NCBI GenBank assembly: GCA_947311845.1
Contig: CAMZMU010000020.1
Span: 37,620,655 to 37,684,654, forward strand
Length of the DNA: 64,000 nt
Origin: Poa pratensis
Taxonomy: Eukaryota > Streptophyta > Magnoliopsida > Poales > Poaceae
Direction of reading: 5' to 3'
Position numbers and translations under genes: made by a program. The notes beneath the pieces are model-generated. The model did not search any database. It saw only the letters and a program-made list of their open reading frames with translations, and was not told the DNA's origin. Of the stretch, positions 33,812-43,502 are shown piece after piece; the stretch's first letter is position 1, and the number at the start of each line of letters is the position of its first letter.

Positions 33812-33895
33812 CTGGCCTGGGAGCCGGTTTGGCCAGGCTGGAGGCCGGTTGCCTCGGCTGGGGAGCCGGTTTAGCCGGGCTGGAGGCCGGGCAAC
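33812..33895 (-). repeat. family-C GGCTGGCCTGG cluster in the leader
   Basis: GC-rich units such as ggctggcctgggagccggtt and ggctggaggccgg begin 290 bases after the primer-binding site. They resemble the U3 cluster of the same element and not those of families A or B. Confidence 0.82.
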
Positions 33896-34184
33896 TTGGT
33901 GCGGGTTGACCCTCGAAAATCCGCGATTTTGGGCGTAAAAATGGCCCGAAAACCCTCAAATCGGAGGGGAAATCAATGGAATTTGGCCATGGGAACGCAA
34001 AGTAAGTAAGATCAACAAGTTTACCAATAGATCCACGGATCAAAACCTACTAAAACACACCGAATCACAGATCGATCCAAAAGCTCGTGAGACTATTTTT
34101 GGTGGAAATTTTCGAATTTCTCAAAATCAAAGAAAAATTTGGGGGATTTCGGTGGAAACACAAGTCGAATCCATGGCAACCTAG

Positions 34185-34197
34185 AGCTCTGATACCA
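34185..34197 (-). promoter_or_regulatory. primer-binding site of element C
   Basis: The minus strand reads TGGTATCAGAGCT two bases inside the 5' LTR, complementary to initiator Met tRNA. Confidence 0.95.
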
Positions 34198-34199
34198 TA

Positions 34200-35117
34200 T
34201 GATGAGGTTAGGACCTCAAGGGGTGCCCGATCTTCACGGATTGACAGCGGATTTGGGCGAACTCACGCAAGAACACACGAAGAACACGAAGAACGCCAAG
34301 AACACAAGAACACAAACACGATACAAGGACACGTTTCCCTCACCGGTCGGTCCAAACCGGTCCAATAGAATCCCAAAGGGAGAGATTGGCAAGTAAATAC
34401 AAGGAGGGATCTTGAATGGTTATTTCTCCAACGGTTAACCAAACCGATCCAATAGAGTCACCCTAAGATGAAAGATTGGTAAGTAGTCAAACTACGAGTA
34501 GAGGTCTTGAATCCACAAGAGGGATCTTCTCCACATGAGGAGGCCTTGAATGCACAAGGGGATCTTCTCCACAAGGGGAGGCAACACCACAAGGGGTGGG
34601 TAAGGAGCCTATGCTCAACTCTCTCTCATCATAGACTCTCCCTAGAAAGGAGGTGGTGAAGTGCTATTTATAGTCTAAGCCACGAGGTGGGGAAAGGTGG
34701 GGGATACAAGTCCACATGGACCCGTCATGCGCACAGGCAGGTAGGCCGGCCTGGGAGCCAGCCAGGCCGGGCTGGGGGCCGGCCACGTCTGTAGGTAGGC
34801 CGGCTGCCTCTGGGTGTTGGCCGGCCTAGCAGTTTTCGCCGACTTCCTCTTCTTTTTTATCTTGACGCTTTCTCCTCCTCTTCCAAGTGTACGCCTTGGA
34901 TGATCTTGAGTCTTGGGCTTCCTCGGCATCTCCCTTGACGTCCGTACTCGTCGTATCAAACCTAGCATAGTAAAGGGGTAGATGCTCACGTAGTATACCA
35001 TCCAATGGTGCACGAAATGGGTTCTCGTAGAGGAAGGAGTTCACCTTGAATGTCCATGGTGACTTGTCATATGTTGGAGTGTTTGACATGGTGATGGACA
35101 TGGGTTGCACTACATCA
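34200..35117 (-). repeat. 5' LTR of element C
   Basis: The LTR is 918 bp, TGATG..CATCA ends, TATA box at 34665-34672 and CCGG cluster at 34742-34832. It is highly similar to the 3' LTR outside the cluster, which suggests a fairly young insertion. Confidence 0.93.
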
Positions 35118-35475
35118 GCTTGGTATGCAGTAATGACACATTGATATTTTGTTTGTTCACAGAGGACCAGCACACCTGGTTCTTACTCTTTGCTCTTAGC
35201 TGAGCAAGGAACACTTGTTAATGCAGCTTGCATCATCTTTGCAGTTAGCTGTCTTCGATTAGTATGTTTGATACTTTGATCACTTGTCCTTTTTGAATAT
35301 CCATCTGAGCTTTGCCTGAATCATTTACATTGTCTTTGATTACAGTATTGTTGTTTGATCTGTGGAAATCATTATCATGTGCTGTTTGGGTTATTGTGGT
35401 CGGTTGATCAGTAGAATAAGAGTATTCCTGTACTTCAGTGCTTGACCAAAAACATTTGAAGATGAATTGGAGTAC
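35118..35475. other. host sequence right of element C
   Basis: AT-rich, intron-like sequence continuing from 28510. A possible acceptor (ttgttcacag) is near 35163. No coding family is recognised. Confidence 0.4.
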
Positions 35476-36000
35476 TTAGGTTCGACAGTCCTTAGGTTCA
35501 GACAGCTGCAGTGGGTTTTCGTTTAGGTAGTCCTGTAGCATTTCTAGTTGCAGCTGTGCTGTGTGCGTCAGCGTTGGTAATAGTTGCATAGCAAGAATGC
35601 CACCCTGGAATTGTGAAGCCACTGTGCACAATTGGTCTGAAGCGAAGGTGTATAAGATCGGCAGCGAGTCTCTTACTCTACCCAGGGGAGACCAGCAATC
35701 GTGCCAGAATGAGACCGTTTTCCCTGAGTTCACCGTGCAGAGAGTGACCGACTGGACTAATGTGATCGAAGCAACTAGAGACTTCCAGAACGGAGTGTCT
35801 TGCCGGTGTTGGTGCACTGGTATGCTGGACTGTAGGTACCACCGCGCAAGCCATCCGAAGCATGTGCCATCTCCACCCGACAAAAGTTTTGAGACCAAGT
35901 TCGCCACGAGAGCCATGTTATGGGTGTGTAAATTCTTGATCCCCAACCCACCTTGCTGTTTGGCATTGCAACATACTGCCAGGCAACTAGACATTGACAG
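35476..36000 (-). pseudogene. LINE reverse transcriptase C-terminal fragment
   Basis: The minus strand reads GGLGIKNLHTHNMAL near the start and FWHDCWSPLG further on. These are the hallmarks of the region after the RT domain in plant LINE ORF2 (the zf-RVT region). There is no catalytic core. 35692-35798 matches 41159-41262, so the LINE lay beside the PNRC-like/mTERF pair before the block duplicated. Confidence 0.8.
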
Positions 36001-36566
36001 TATCCTCTATCCATAGGCACTTATCTCCATCGAGAAGTAGAGTAGGCAGGAGTACAGAGCAAGATCACGCTATGTGAAGCACAGAAGAATGCACTATTGA
36101 GCAAGATACTCTCGTGCACTTGATGACTGGGAACAGTTCCAAAAAACAACCGCAGAATCAGCAAGTAAAAATTGATTCCAAGTAATTCTTGTTGCAGAAT
36201 AAATGACCCATATAAGTGAATTGGGTGTAGCCTGCAGAATGACAACACGATCCTCTCGATCGATTGGGTGTAGCGTGCTGAATTCATCATGATGTCCTCC
36301 TGAATGCCGAACCATAATGTGACAATGAACAAGATTCAGCAAACACACTCAGGCTGAAGACAGGGAACCAACCAGTGCAGTTCGCAGACCAAGAATACAA
36401 GCTAGTTACTCAACTGACTCTGCACATAAAGAAAGAAACCAGTGAAAGTATATGTGTAACAGAATCTCATACAAGAGGACTGAAGAGGACAGTCTACGTT
36501 TAGCTCAAATACCACTAGACAGTTCTAATTTGATAAACTCAATCGACTGAGTAGCTTGATGGCTAA

Positions 36567-36974
36567 CTAGATTGCCTCAATGCAAGCATGGCGAGGAAGG
36601 AGCAGAAAGGATGGCATGGGAAGTTCGCTTGGTTCTGGGGACACGATGGTGAAGGTCGGTCCAGCAAAGAACGTCTCCGGCGCCGGAGCGGCTTCCGTCT
36701 CGGCGGCAATCTTGATGGAAGGAGCGGCTTCAGGTGCATCCTTGAGCTTCTTTTCATTGCGATCAGCCGACGGCGCGCGGCTCGCGGGCCTCTTGGCGGT
36801 GCTCCAAACACGACCGATACGTCCAATCTTGTCGTCCTCCCAGCTCTCGCTAGCGCGCCAAGGGATCTTCTTCTTCGCAGCAGCCTTATCGTCGGTCCAG
36901 CTTGTGCTCGCCGCCGCACGGCCGGGCTTGCTCCAGAACAGAGGCGTCGGCGCCGGAAGCACCATGGCCGCCAT
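36567..36974 (-). CDS. PNRC/EDC1-like short protein, intact copy
   Basis: The 135-codon frame starts at ATG 36974 (MAAMVLPAPTPLFW) and ends TAG at 36567. The protein is disordered and rich in Ala, Ser, Pro and Lys. It ends with one conserved-looking block: FFAGPTFTIVSPEPSELPMP followed by SFLL. The FAGPxF..SP.P..LP.PSF pattern matches the short linear motif of proline-rich nuclear receptor coactivator/EDC1 proteins, in which the LPxP part binds the decapping factor DCP1. A role in mRNA decapping is therefore an inference from a motif only. It is divergently arranged with an mTERF gene, sharing an upstream region of about 500 bp. A frameshifted paralogue is at 41935-42407. Confidence 0.6.
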   Translation of the reverse strand: MAAMVLPAPTPLFWSKPGRAAASTSWTDDKAAAKKKIPWRASESWEDDKIGRIGRVWSTAKRPASRAPSADRNEKKLKDAPEAAPSIKIAAETEAAPAPETFFAGPTFTIVSPEPSELPMPSFLLLPRHACIEAI

Positions 36975-37478
36975 GCCCTAAGTCCCTAACAAACAAGCAA
37001 AGAAAAAGGGCAAGCAAGGGAAGCCAAGAGACGAACAACGATCGAATTGAACGGAAAGAAGTATCGAACTTACTCGATCGATCGATTGGAGCGGAAGGGA
37101 GCAGAGCCGAGCGCAGAACGAAAAGACCGAGGAGAGCAGAGCGAAGCGAGGGAAAAGAGTTTTCGAGAGATCAGATCTCAAGGTAGGTACGCCGATCCAC
37201 CTATTTGTAGACCCGACGCGGATCGGCGTACGTATTACGCGACCCGAATACATACGGTCGGCTTCCTCTTTTTTTTTTTCGATTCGTCTCCTTCTGAAGC
37301 TTTCGTGGGCCTCACCGACTTACGGCCCACGAAACGTTACCTCGCTCTCTTTTCTCTCTTTTTGGTCGGAAAGAAAAAAATACCTGCGCCGCCGGAGCCG
37401 CGAGCAGCTCAACCACCACCGCCGCCGGAGCCTCGGCTGCCGCTCTCCGGCATATCCCATGGCGTGGCTGACCTCCCA
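36975..37478. promoter_or_regulatory. shared upstream region between PNRC-like and mTERF copies, left copy
   Basis: It holds 5' leader-like sequence of the PNRC-like gene (with a possible splice site near 37180). The mTERF side carries gtgggcctcacc followed by acggccca near 37300-37330, inverted TGGGCC/GGCCCA elements. These resemble plant site II boxes bound by TCP factors in genes for organelle proteins. The same pair is conserved at 43318-43341. Confidence 0.5.
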
Positions 37479-37839
37479 ATGCTTCGCCGCTGTCACCTCC
37501 TCCTCTGTGGCGGCAGCCCCCTCCCTCTCCGCGGTGGCATTTCCTCGAGCGCCTCCTGGGCAGCCGTGCCGCCCTCTCCCACGCCGCGGCCGCGGCAGAC
37601 CCTTGCTCCCTCACGCTCCACTTCCTCCGCAATTCCTGCGGCCTCTCGGAGCCCGCCTCCACCAAGACGGCCGCGCGCGTCCACCTGCGCTCCACCAAGA
37701 AGGCGCACGCCGTCCTCGCCCTCTTCCGCGGCCTCGGCCTCGCGGGCGCCGACCTCGCCCGTGTCGTGGCCGCCGCCCCCGAATTGCTCAACTACCGGTC
37801 CGATGTCACGCTCGCGCCCAAGATCGAATTCTTTCGCCA
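37479..37839 (+). pseudogene. truncated mTERF-family gene
   Basis: It starts at the same ATG (37479) as the intact paralogue at 43503 and is highly similar up to AAGATCGAATTCTTTCGCC. One C is missing from the run near 37516 (five C instead of six), which shifts the frame after about 14 codons. At 37840 the sequence jumps to what corresponds to 46158 in the other copy, removing about two thirds of the coding region. No functional protein is possible. Confidence 0.88.
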
Positions 37840-38110
37840 GAGCATCTTCAAATTAGTATATTGCAGTCTATGATGTGTGCCAGAGTTGTTATATGTGATG
37901 TACAATTTTGTTATATTGCAGTCCATATGTTATATTACCCCTTAAAAGTTAATAGTTGTTTCATTCCATGAATTTTATTGTCCTATCAAAGTCTTCAGGG
38001 CATTAGCAAGCCTAGACTTCTCTGATTTCCAAAGCCAGTTGCTCATTTTACTTCAAGATTTACTGGAGCACATTTTTCCTGAAGATTTGGCTGGTAGCAT
38101 CGAGTAAAAT
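37840..38110 (+). other. downstream region of the left copy, with internal deletions
   Basis: 37841-37918 matches 46158-46252 and 37919-38105 matches 47836-48030. Relative to the right copy, about 2.3 kb and then about 1.6 kb are missing. The second missing piece is where the Au SINE sits in the right copy. Confidence 0.8.
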
Positions 38111-38144
38111 TGTATATATAAATATATATACTCCATGCACTTCT

Positions 38145-38235
38145 TCTAATGCCATCATCCCCAACTACCTCCTTCCCAAGGACCTTCTCGGCACCGGCAA
38201 GGACGTGGTCTGCGTGCTGCTCCCTAAGGTATTCT
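38145..38235 (+). pseudogene. small fragment of a second mTERF paralogue
   Basis: The stretch aactacctccttccc..cttctcggcaccgg and gctgctccctaaggt corresponds to the mTERF segment 43955-44070 (PNYLL..LLGT and LLPKV), with about 70 bases missing between the two pieces. It differs too much from 43503-44663 to be the same copy, so it is a fragment of another family member. Confidence 0.5.
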
Positions 38236-41157
38236 TCGTGATCATGGCTCGGGTGGCCTATTTCTGTCTCATCTAAGGTTTGTTTGCTTGTATACAACTC
38301 TCCCAAGCCATTTACGCCCTCATGAAGTAAGGTTAATGCCATTTTGCCTCTTGGTGGACAAAGCATCAAATGAATCATGAACATGATTCAGCCTGATAGA
38401 CAACAAAATACGATGTTGCTTAGAGGACAATCAATCGGCGCCAAGTGAGATAACTATCATCTGTAGGTCTGATGTGTGTGCTTATCATTTGTAGGTCTTG
38501 TTTATAAAGTACAAATGCTGAACTTTGGAATCAACTGGAATACTGTTTTTCATATGACGCTAATGTCTTAGATAACCTCTTATTATTACGCAAACAACCC
38601 TCTTCTTGTAGCTATGTGTAGTACACCAAGCTGTGTTCTAACTCAGAACAAGAGTTCAGTGTTTGTTCAAATTTGAACATATTGTTTTCAGTGCAATCAA
38701 GATGTGTGCTAGTCTAAATTTATTGTACGGTTCATGTATTTTTTTATTGTAAATACATGATTATAATATTGCCCCTCCAATACAGAGTGATATTCTTTCG
38801 TCCCTCTCGTGTGATACGACTCAGAAAGCATGGCCATGCGGCGACTCGAGACATGTAATGTTCTAGTCGTAACGACTAAAGAGTTAGTCGAGTTGAGTTG
38901 CACATCACGGACGAGAAAGAGAGATAAGTTGCAGCATGACGTAAACTCGCTTGCGGCTTATTCACCATATCGTGAGGCAAAGGGACCAAGACGAAAGTCG
39001 CATTGGGAAAGGCTTATTACTTACTGGTATCTGTGAGTCGAGATGTTTTGCTAGAAGCCGTTGTCGATTGACTAGTTGCGAGGGCGACTCGAACCATTTC
39101 CGGGTTATTGTAAGCCTGACGGGTTACACACTTAAGAGGACGGAGCCAGACGGATAAGATTCGCCTGACAGGTAGGGACACTGGTTGGTGGGCGAGACCC
39201 ACCACAACCAGGTCTAGGGTTTTGGGGGCAGAGGGACAAGTGTTGTCCTCTCAGCCACTCCCTATATAAGGGAGGGTGGCGCGGTGGCAATCGGTACCGG
39301 TTCGTGAGTGGAAGCAAACAGCCACATTAATTGTGGCGATCTCGGCACTCCCACCTCCCCGTCCCGCGACGCCGCTCTGCAGTCTAGCAACTCGCTGGCA
39401 TCGCTCCGCCTTGTACGTGTGGACTTCGCAGAGGCGCTGCGAGTGCAGTGCTCGTCTTCACCGTCTAGCTCATCGGAGCGGAAGGAGCCGGACCAGGGAC
39501 ATCGTCACTGCCTCAGAGCTTAGGCACGTCATCGACCACCCGCAACTGCGCGTCTAGTGGTAAGAACCGTGGCCTCTTACCTCAAGCTAGATCTTGGATT
39601 CTATGCCGTAGAAAGTTTTTGTGCGCAACGTTGCTAGCTTAGCTCTCTCCGGGGTGGCCCAACATCAGTTCTCACAACAAGAGTCCCCTTGAGCTAGTCA
39701 GAAGAGACATCTTTGAGGCTGCAGCTCAAAATTTCTGAGTCTTGATGATCTTCGTCTTTGAAGTTTGAACTAGGGTTACTCAAATGAAGTTGTCTTCTAC
39801 CTTGACGAGATCTTCGCGAAAATTGGTGGTCTTGAGATTCCTTTGCCGAAACTTCGAGGAAGTTGGTTATCGGGAAATCAGGAGTACCTCCTGGAGGAGG
39901 CCTAAACAAAGATCATAGGGGTCAAAGGTTAAAAATAGGTCCCAAAGGGGTCCCCGTATTTTTTGGCTATATTGGAGGAGAATGCTCTTTTGAAACAACT
40001 GATCATTTCGGTACCCTCTGTTCTAATGTTTTGTTGTCGCATTTTTGTTCGAATATCTATTCACTAACGTTTTACTCCGCTGCTAAGTTACCATCTGAAT
40101 CTTTTATCACCTAATTTGGGCCATTGCAGGTTTGAGGTTTCAATTAAGTGACCAGGCAAGTGATTCATTTATCAAGCAATGTTTTCACTCCAGTGGTTTA
40201 GTCAGGTTTGTATATCTTTTCAGTCAATAAACTTTTTGGTTCTTTCTCGGCAAAAGCTTACCAAAACGATGTGATCCCCCTCCTATATTTTGTCATGCTT
40301 CAGTAATAGTAATCCCGTGAGACCTCATTATTACTATTACATATCTGGTCTTTGCAATGTAGTTTGTGCACTTGGATACCTTATTATACCATTTAGTGTG
40401 GTGAAATGTTTCATCTTTTATTAAGTTAAGTGGATAATGGCCTTAGTGAAATACACTATCTTGTAGTCGTGAGATGTGTGTGGTTAAAAGTTCCTGGTTC
40501 CATGTTATTTCCTTGGATGTGTTAGATTCAGTTACATGCATGGTGCCTTGCATTAAATTTGACGCTCCTAACCTAAGTGCATGTTATTTCAGATTACCAT
40601 CTCAGCCTCATTTGGTTCACTGTGTATTTTGCAAGTTACTTCAAGTCTGCTCTTCTTGTAGAAAACAATATTTAATCTGCTATTTGAAAATGATCTTCTA
40701 TCGAGCCCCAGTTTGTTAGCTTAAGAAGCTGATCAGGCTAAAGAAACTATCAGGTAAATTAAGAATTGTTAAGTAGTGTGTGAATCTTCCTTTCTTCAGT
40801 AATAGTTTCTAGGTTCTTGGCATGTTCGGTAGTGGTAAAACTGTTGGCATGTTTGTACATCAGATACAATGATTGTTGCTAAAGATGTTTCTCTGTTCCT
40901 CTCCCTTCTTTTCTTCAGAAAAGAAAAGGGAAGGAAAATATAGGTTTAGTTATTGTTAGTTAATCAGTGGGCTAATTTTTTCTAGAATAATTTGACCATG
41001 GTTAGTTAGGTAGCTACTTCTAGGAACGATAGAATTTCATAAAGGGAATGCGGTGATTAAATTCACTCCGCTCAGTTTAAGGAATGGCTAATAATCAGTG
41101 GCAGGGTGATCTTAAGCACCTAGCTCCTGCTTATTTGGACCGGTTAATGCTGGATAT
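38236..41157. other. intergenic region, mostly unrecognised
   Basis: AT-rich non-coding sequence surrounds one structured stretch. About 38810-39667 has a TATA box (ctatataagg, 39258-39267), a GC-rich downstream leader and an end ccggggtggcccaaca, which together resemble a copia-type LTR. I could not find matching target duplications or a primer site, so this is only a candidate. 39700-41157 shows no recognisable gene. Confidence 0.4.
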
Positions 41158-41423
41158 TCAAGACCAGCAATCGTGCCAAATGAGACCTTTTCCCCTGAGT
41201 TCACCGTGCAGAGAGTGGCCGACTGGACTAATGTGATCGAAGCAACCAGAGATTTCCAGAACGGAAAGAGCAGAGATAGAGCAGCCTAGGATTTCTGCAA
41301 CACTTTGTGACTCAGCCTGCTGCAAATTAATTGGTATGAGTGTGCTCTTGTGGTTATTTATATGTAGCCCACTGAACTTGGCGAGCACGTCCAGGATCGC
41401 CTTCACATATCTGGCCTGGTCCA
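41158..41423 (-). pseudogene. LINE reverse transcriptase fragment, internally deleted
   Basis: On the minus strand it reads KAILDVLAKFSGLHINNHKS, the plant LINE RT segment after the catalytic domain. It then jumps to the later segment shared with 35692-35798 (CFDHISPVGHSLHGELR, IWHDCWS). The middle part kept in the left copy (35799-36000) is missing here. Confidence 0.8.
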
Positions 41424-41934
41424 GTAGAGGAGGCAGGAATACAGAGCCAGATCACGCTATGTGAAGCACAGAAGAATGCACTGGTGAGCAATATACTCTC
41501 GTGCACTTGCTGACTGGGAAAAGTTCCAACAGACAACCGCAAAATCAGCGAGTAAAAATTGATTCCAAGTAATTCTTGCTGCAGAATAAATGACCCATAG
41601 AAGTGAATTGGGTGTAGCCTGCAGAATGACAACACGATCCCCTCGATCGATTGGGAGTAGCGTGCTGAATCCATCATGATGTCCTCCTGAATGCCGAACC
41701 AGAATGTGACAATGAACCAGATTCAGCAACACAGTCAGGTTGAGCACACAGAACCAACCAGTGCAGTTCGCAGACCAACATTACAAGCTAGTTACTCAAC
41801 TGACTCTGCACATAAAGAAAGAAACCAGTGAAAGTATATGTGACAGTCTACGGTTCAGTACATGATCTGCTCAGCTCAAATACCACTAGACAGTTGTAAT
41901 TTGCTAAACTCAATCGACTGACTAGCTTGGCTAA

Positions 41935-42407
41935 CTAGATTGCCGCAATGCAAGCATGGCGAGGAAGGAGCAGAAAGGATGGCATGGGAAGATCGCTTGG
42001 TTCCGGGGACACGATGTTGAAGCTCGGGCCAGCAAAGAGCGTCTCCGGCGCCGGAGCGGCTGCCGTCTCGAAGAAGATGGAAGGAGCCGTCTCGGCGGCA
42101 ATCTTGATGGAAGGAGCGGCAATCTTGATGGAAGAAGCGGCTTCCCGTGCATCCTTGAGCTTCTTTTCATTCGGATCAGCTGACGGCGCGCGGCTCGCGG
42201 GCCTCTTGGCAGCGCTCCAAGCACGACGGACACGTCCATCACCGCCACCGGGAATCTTGTCGTCGCTCCAGCTCTGGCTAGCAGATGTGCGCCCAGGGAG
42301 GATTCTCTTCACAGCAGCCTTATCGTCGGTCCAGCTTGTGCTCGCCGCCGCACGGCCGGGCTTGCTCCAGAACAGAGGCGTCGGCGTGGAAGCACCATGG
42401 CCGCCAT
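41935..42407 (-). pseudogene. PNRC/EDC1-like gene, frameshifted copy
   Basis: The start ATG (42407) and first codons match the intact copy, but one base is missing at about 42388 (gcgtggaagc against gcgccggaagc). The ATG frame therefore leaves the conserved frame after six codons. The conserved frame is still open to the end and keeps FAGPSF..SPEPSDLPMPSF. It also has an extra SIKIAAPSIKIA duplication and other small inserts. No other in-frame ATG precedes the motif. Splicing or an alternative start could still rescue it. Confidence 0.6.
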
Positions 42408-42589
42408 GCCCTAACAAGCAATCAAAGAAAAAGCGCAAGCGAAGAGAGGAACAACAATCGAATTGAACAGCAAGAACTAGTCGAAAGAATAGACTTACTC
42501 GATCGATCGTAGCGGAATGGACCGGAGCAGAGGCGCAGGGCGGAAGGGGACCGAGCAGAGCAGAGCGAAGGGAGGGAGAGAAATTTTGA

Positions 42590-42875
42590 GAATTTTTTTT
42601 TTAAACACAGTACAATGCAGTCGCTCATACACTCACCTCTATGAACGCACACACGCACACCCTACCCCTATGAGCACCTCCGAGAGACTGAGCCGGCGGA
42701 TCAGGTCTTGAGATTGACGAAGTCACCACGGGCGCCTCGCTGTCGACGTGCGACTCCCACTGAAGAATATTCCGCCTAAATGAGAAACACCAGCGTCAAA
42801 CCTGGGGTTTGAACTCTGATGGGCTGGGGTACAACCACCCTCCTAACCATCTTGCCACAAGCAGATCGATCCGGT
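42590..42875 (-). mobile_element. tRNA-derived SINE
   Basis: On the minus strand the head contains TGGCAAGATGGTTAGGAGG (A-box-like) and GAGTTCAAACCCC (B-box-like) about 40 bases apart. The tail, around gctcataggggtagggtgtgc, ends in an A-run (ttttttttt on plus, 42594-42602). This layout is that of a grass tRNA-derived SINE. The left gene copy lacks it, so it inserted after duplication or was lost there. Confidence 0.6.
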
Positions 42876-42949
42876 AGGTCCCGCCGTGCCGTAGGTCTAC
42901 GTATTTGTAGATCTAGGTCTACGTATTTTGGAGACCTAGCCGGCGTATT

Positions 42950-43273
42950 GCTGAAGTTCGATGGCGTGTCCGGGGTCGTGCTGTCCCGGTCAGATTCTTT
43001 TAACGGTAATGGTTTGTCCTATGGCAAACTAATTTGGAGGTCTGAAAAGCTGATGATCAGTGATGGAGTCGCGTCGAGCTCGGGTGAGAAGGTGATCTGT
43101 CTATTTTTTCCTTGGTGGCTACTACGGTGGTGCCGAAGAAGATGGATAGACGTTGGTTTGTCACATAGGTTTATCAGATCTTTCCAGATCTGTAAAATCG
43201 GTGTATACGTACTTTGTAGCTCGTCTTTTATTTATCAATGAGAATCGTATTACCATAAAAAAAAATAATACGT
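42950..43273 (+). mobile_element. 5'-truncated LINE 3' end
   Basis: The end ttatttatcaatgagaatcg..attaccataaaaaaaaa (43232-43268) is the usual 3' terminus and poly(A) of grass LINEs. The upstream 280 bp are open but short. It is missing from the left copy, where 37230-37290 reads directly into the mTERF promoter. Confidence 0.55.
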
Positions 43274-43294
43274 TTCCCGCAAAAAAAAAAGCTA

Positions 43295-43502
43295 ATACGA
43301 CGCCTCGGCCGGCTTTTGTGGGCCTCACCGATATACGGCCCGCCGAAACGTTATCGCTCTCTTTTCTGTCTTTCTGGTCGGAAAGAACCGGGAAAGAAAA
43401 AAAAAAATACCTGCGCCGCCGGAGCGAGCAGCCCAACCACCACCTCCGCCGGAGCTTCGGCTGCCGCTCTCCGGCATATCCCACGGCGTGGCTTACCTAC
43501 CA
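43295..43502 (+). promoter_or_regulatory. mTERF promoter and 5' leader, right copy
   Basis: TGTGGGCC (43317-43324) and ACGGCCC (43335-43341) form an inverted site II-like pair, conserved at about 37302-37330 although the flanking sequence has diverged. The leader contains ctctctttt(c/g)t pyrimidine runs and GCCGCCGGAGC repeats. Confidence 0.5.

Larger units (their letters stand above)
28511..35117 (-). mobile_element. complete non-autonomous LTR retrotransposon C
   Basis: The 6,607-bp element is flanked by GCTTG on both sides (28506-28510, 35118-35122). On the minus strand the order is 5' LTR (34200-35117), primer site TGGTATCAGAGCT (34185-34197), a 1.3-kb leader, one long frame (32844 to 28975), polypurine tract (29414-29427), and 3' LTR (28511-29413). 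It encodes no reverse transcriptase, RNase H or integrase. The same primer site, TGATG..CATCA ends, leader layout and ESRTTLF..GGDDV linker show that it belongs with the CRM-like families, which presumably mobilise it. Confidence 0.93.

Noticed and set aside
37047..37856. A 269-codon plus-strand frame through the left promoter and truncated mTERF copy
   Set aside because: It joins promoter sequence, the first mTERF codons and then an out-of-frame GC-rich stretch, and is explained by the single-base deletion near 37516.
42408..42438. Start of the right PNRC-like frame at 42438
   Set aside because: The codon is TTG on the minus strand. The true ATG at 42407 is out of frame with the conserved part, so I call it a pseudogene.
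43488..43502. Start of mTERF five codons upstream, at 43488
   Set aside because: The codon there is GTG, which is not a normal plant start. ATG 43503 is conserved in both copies.
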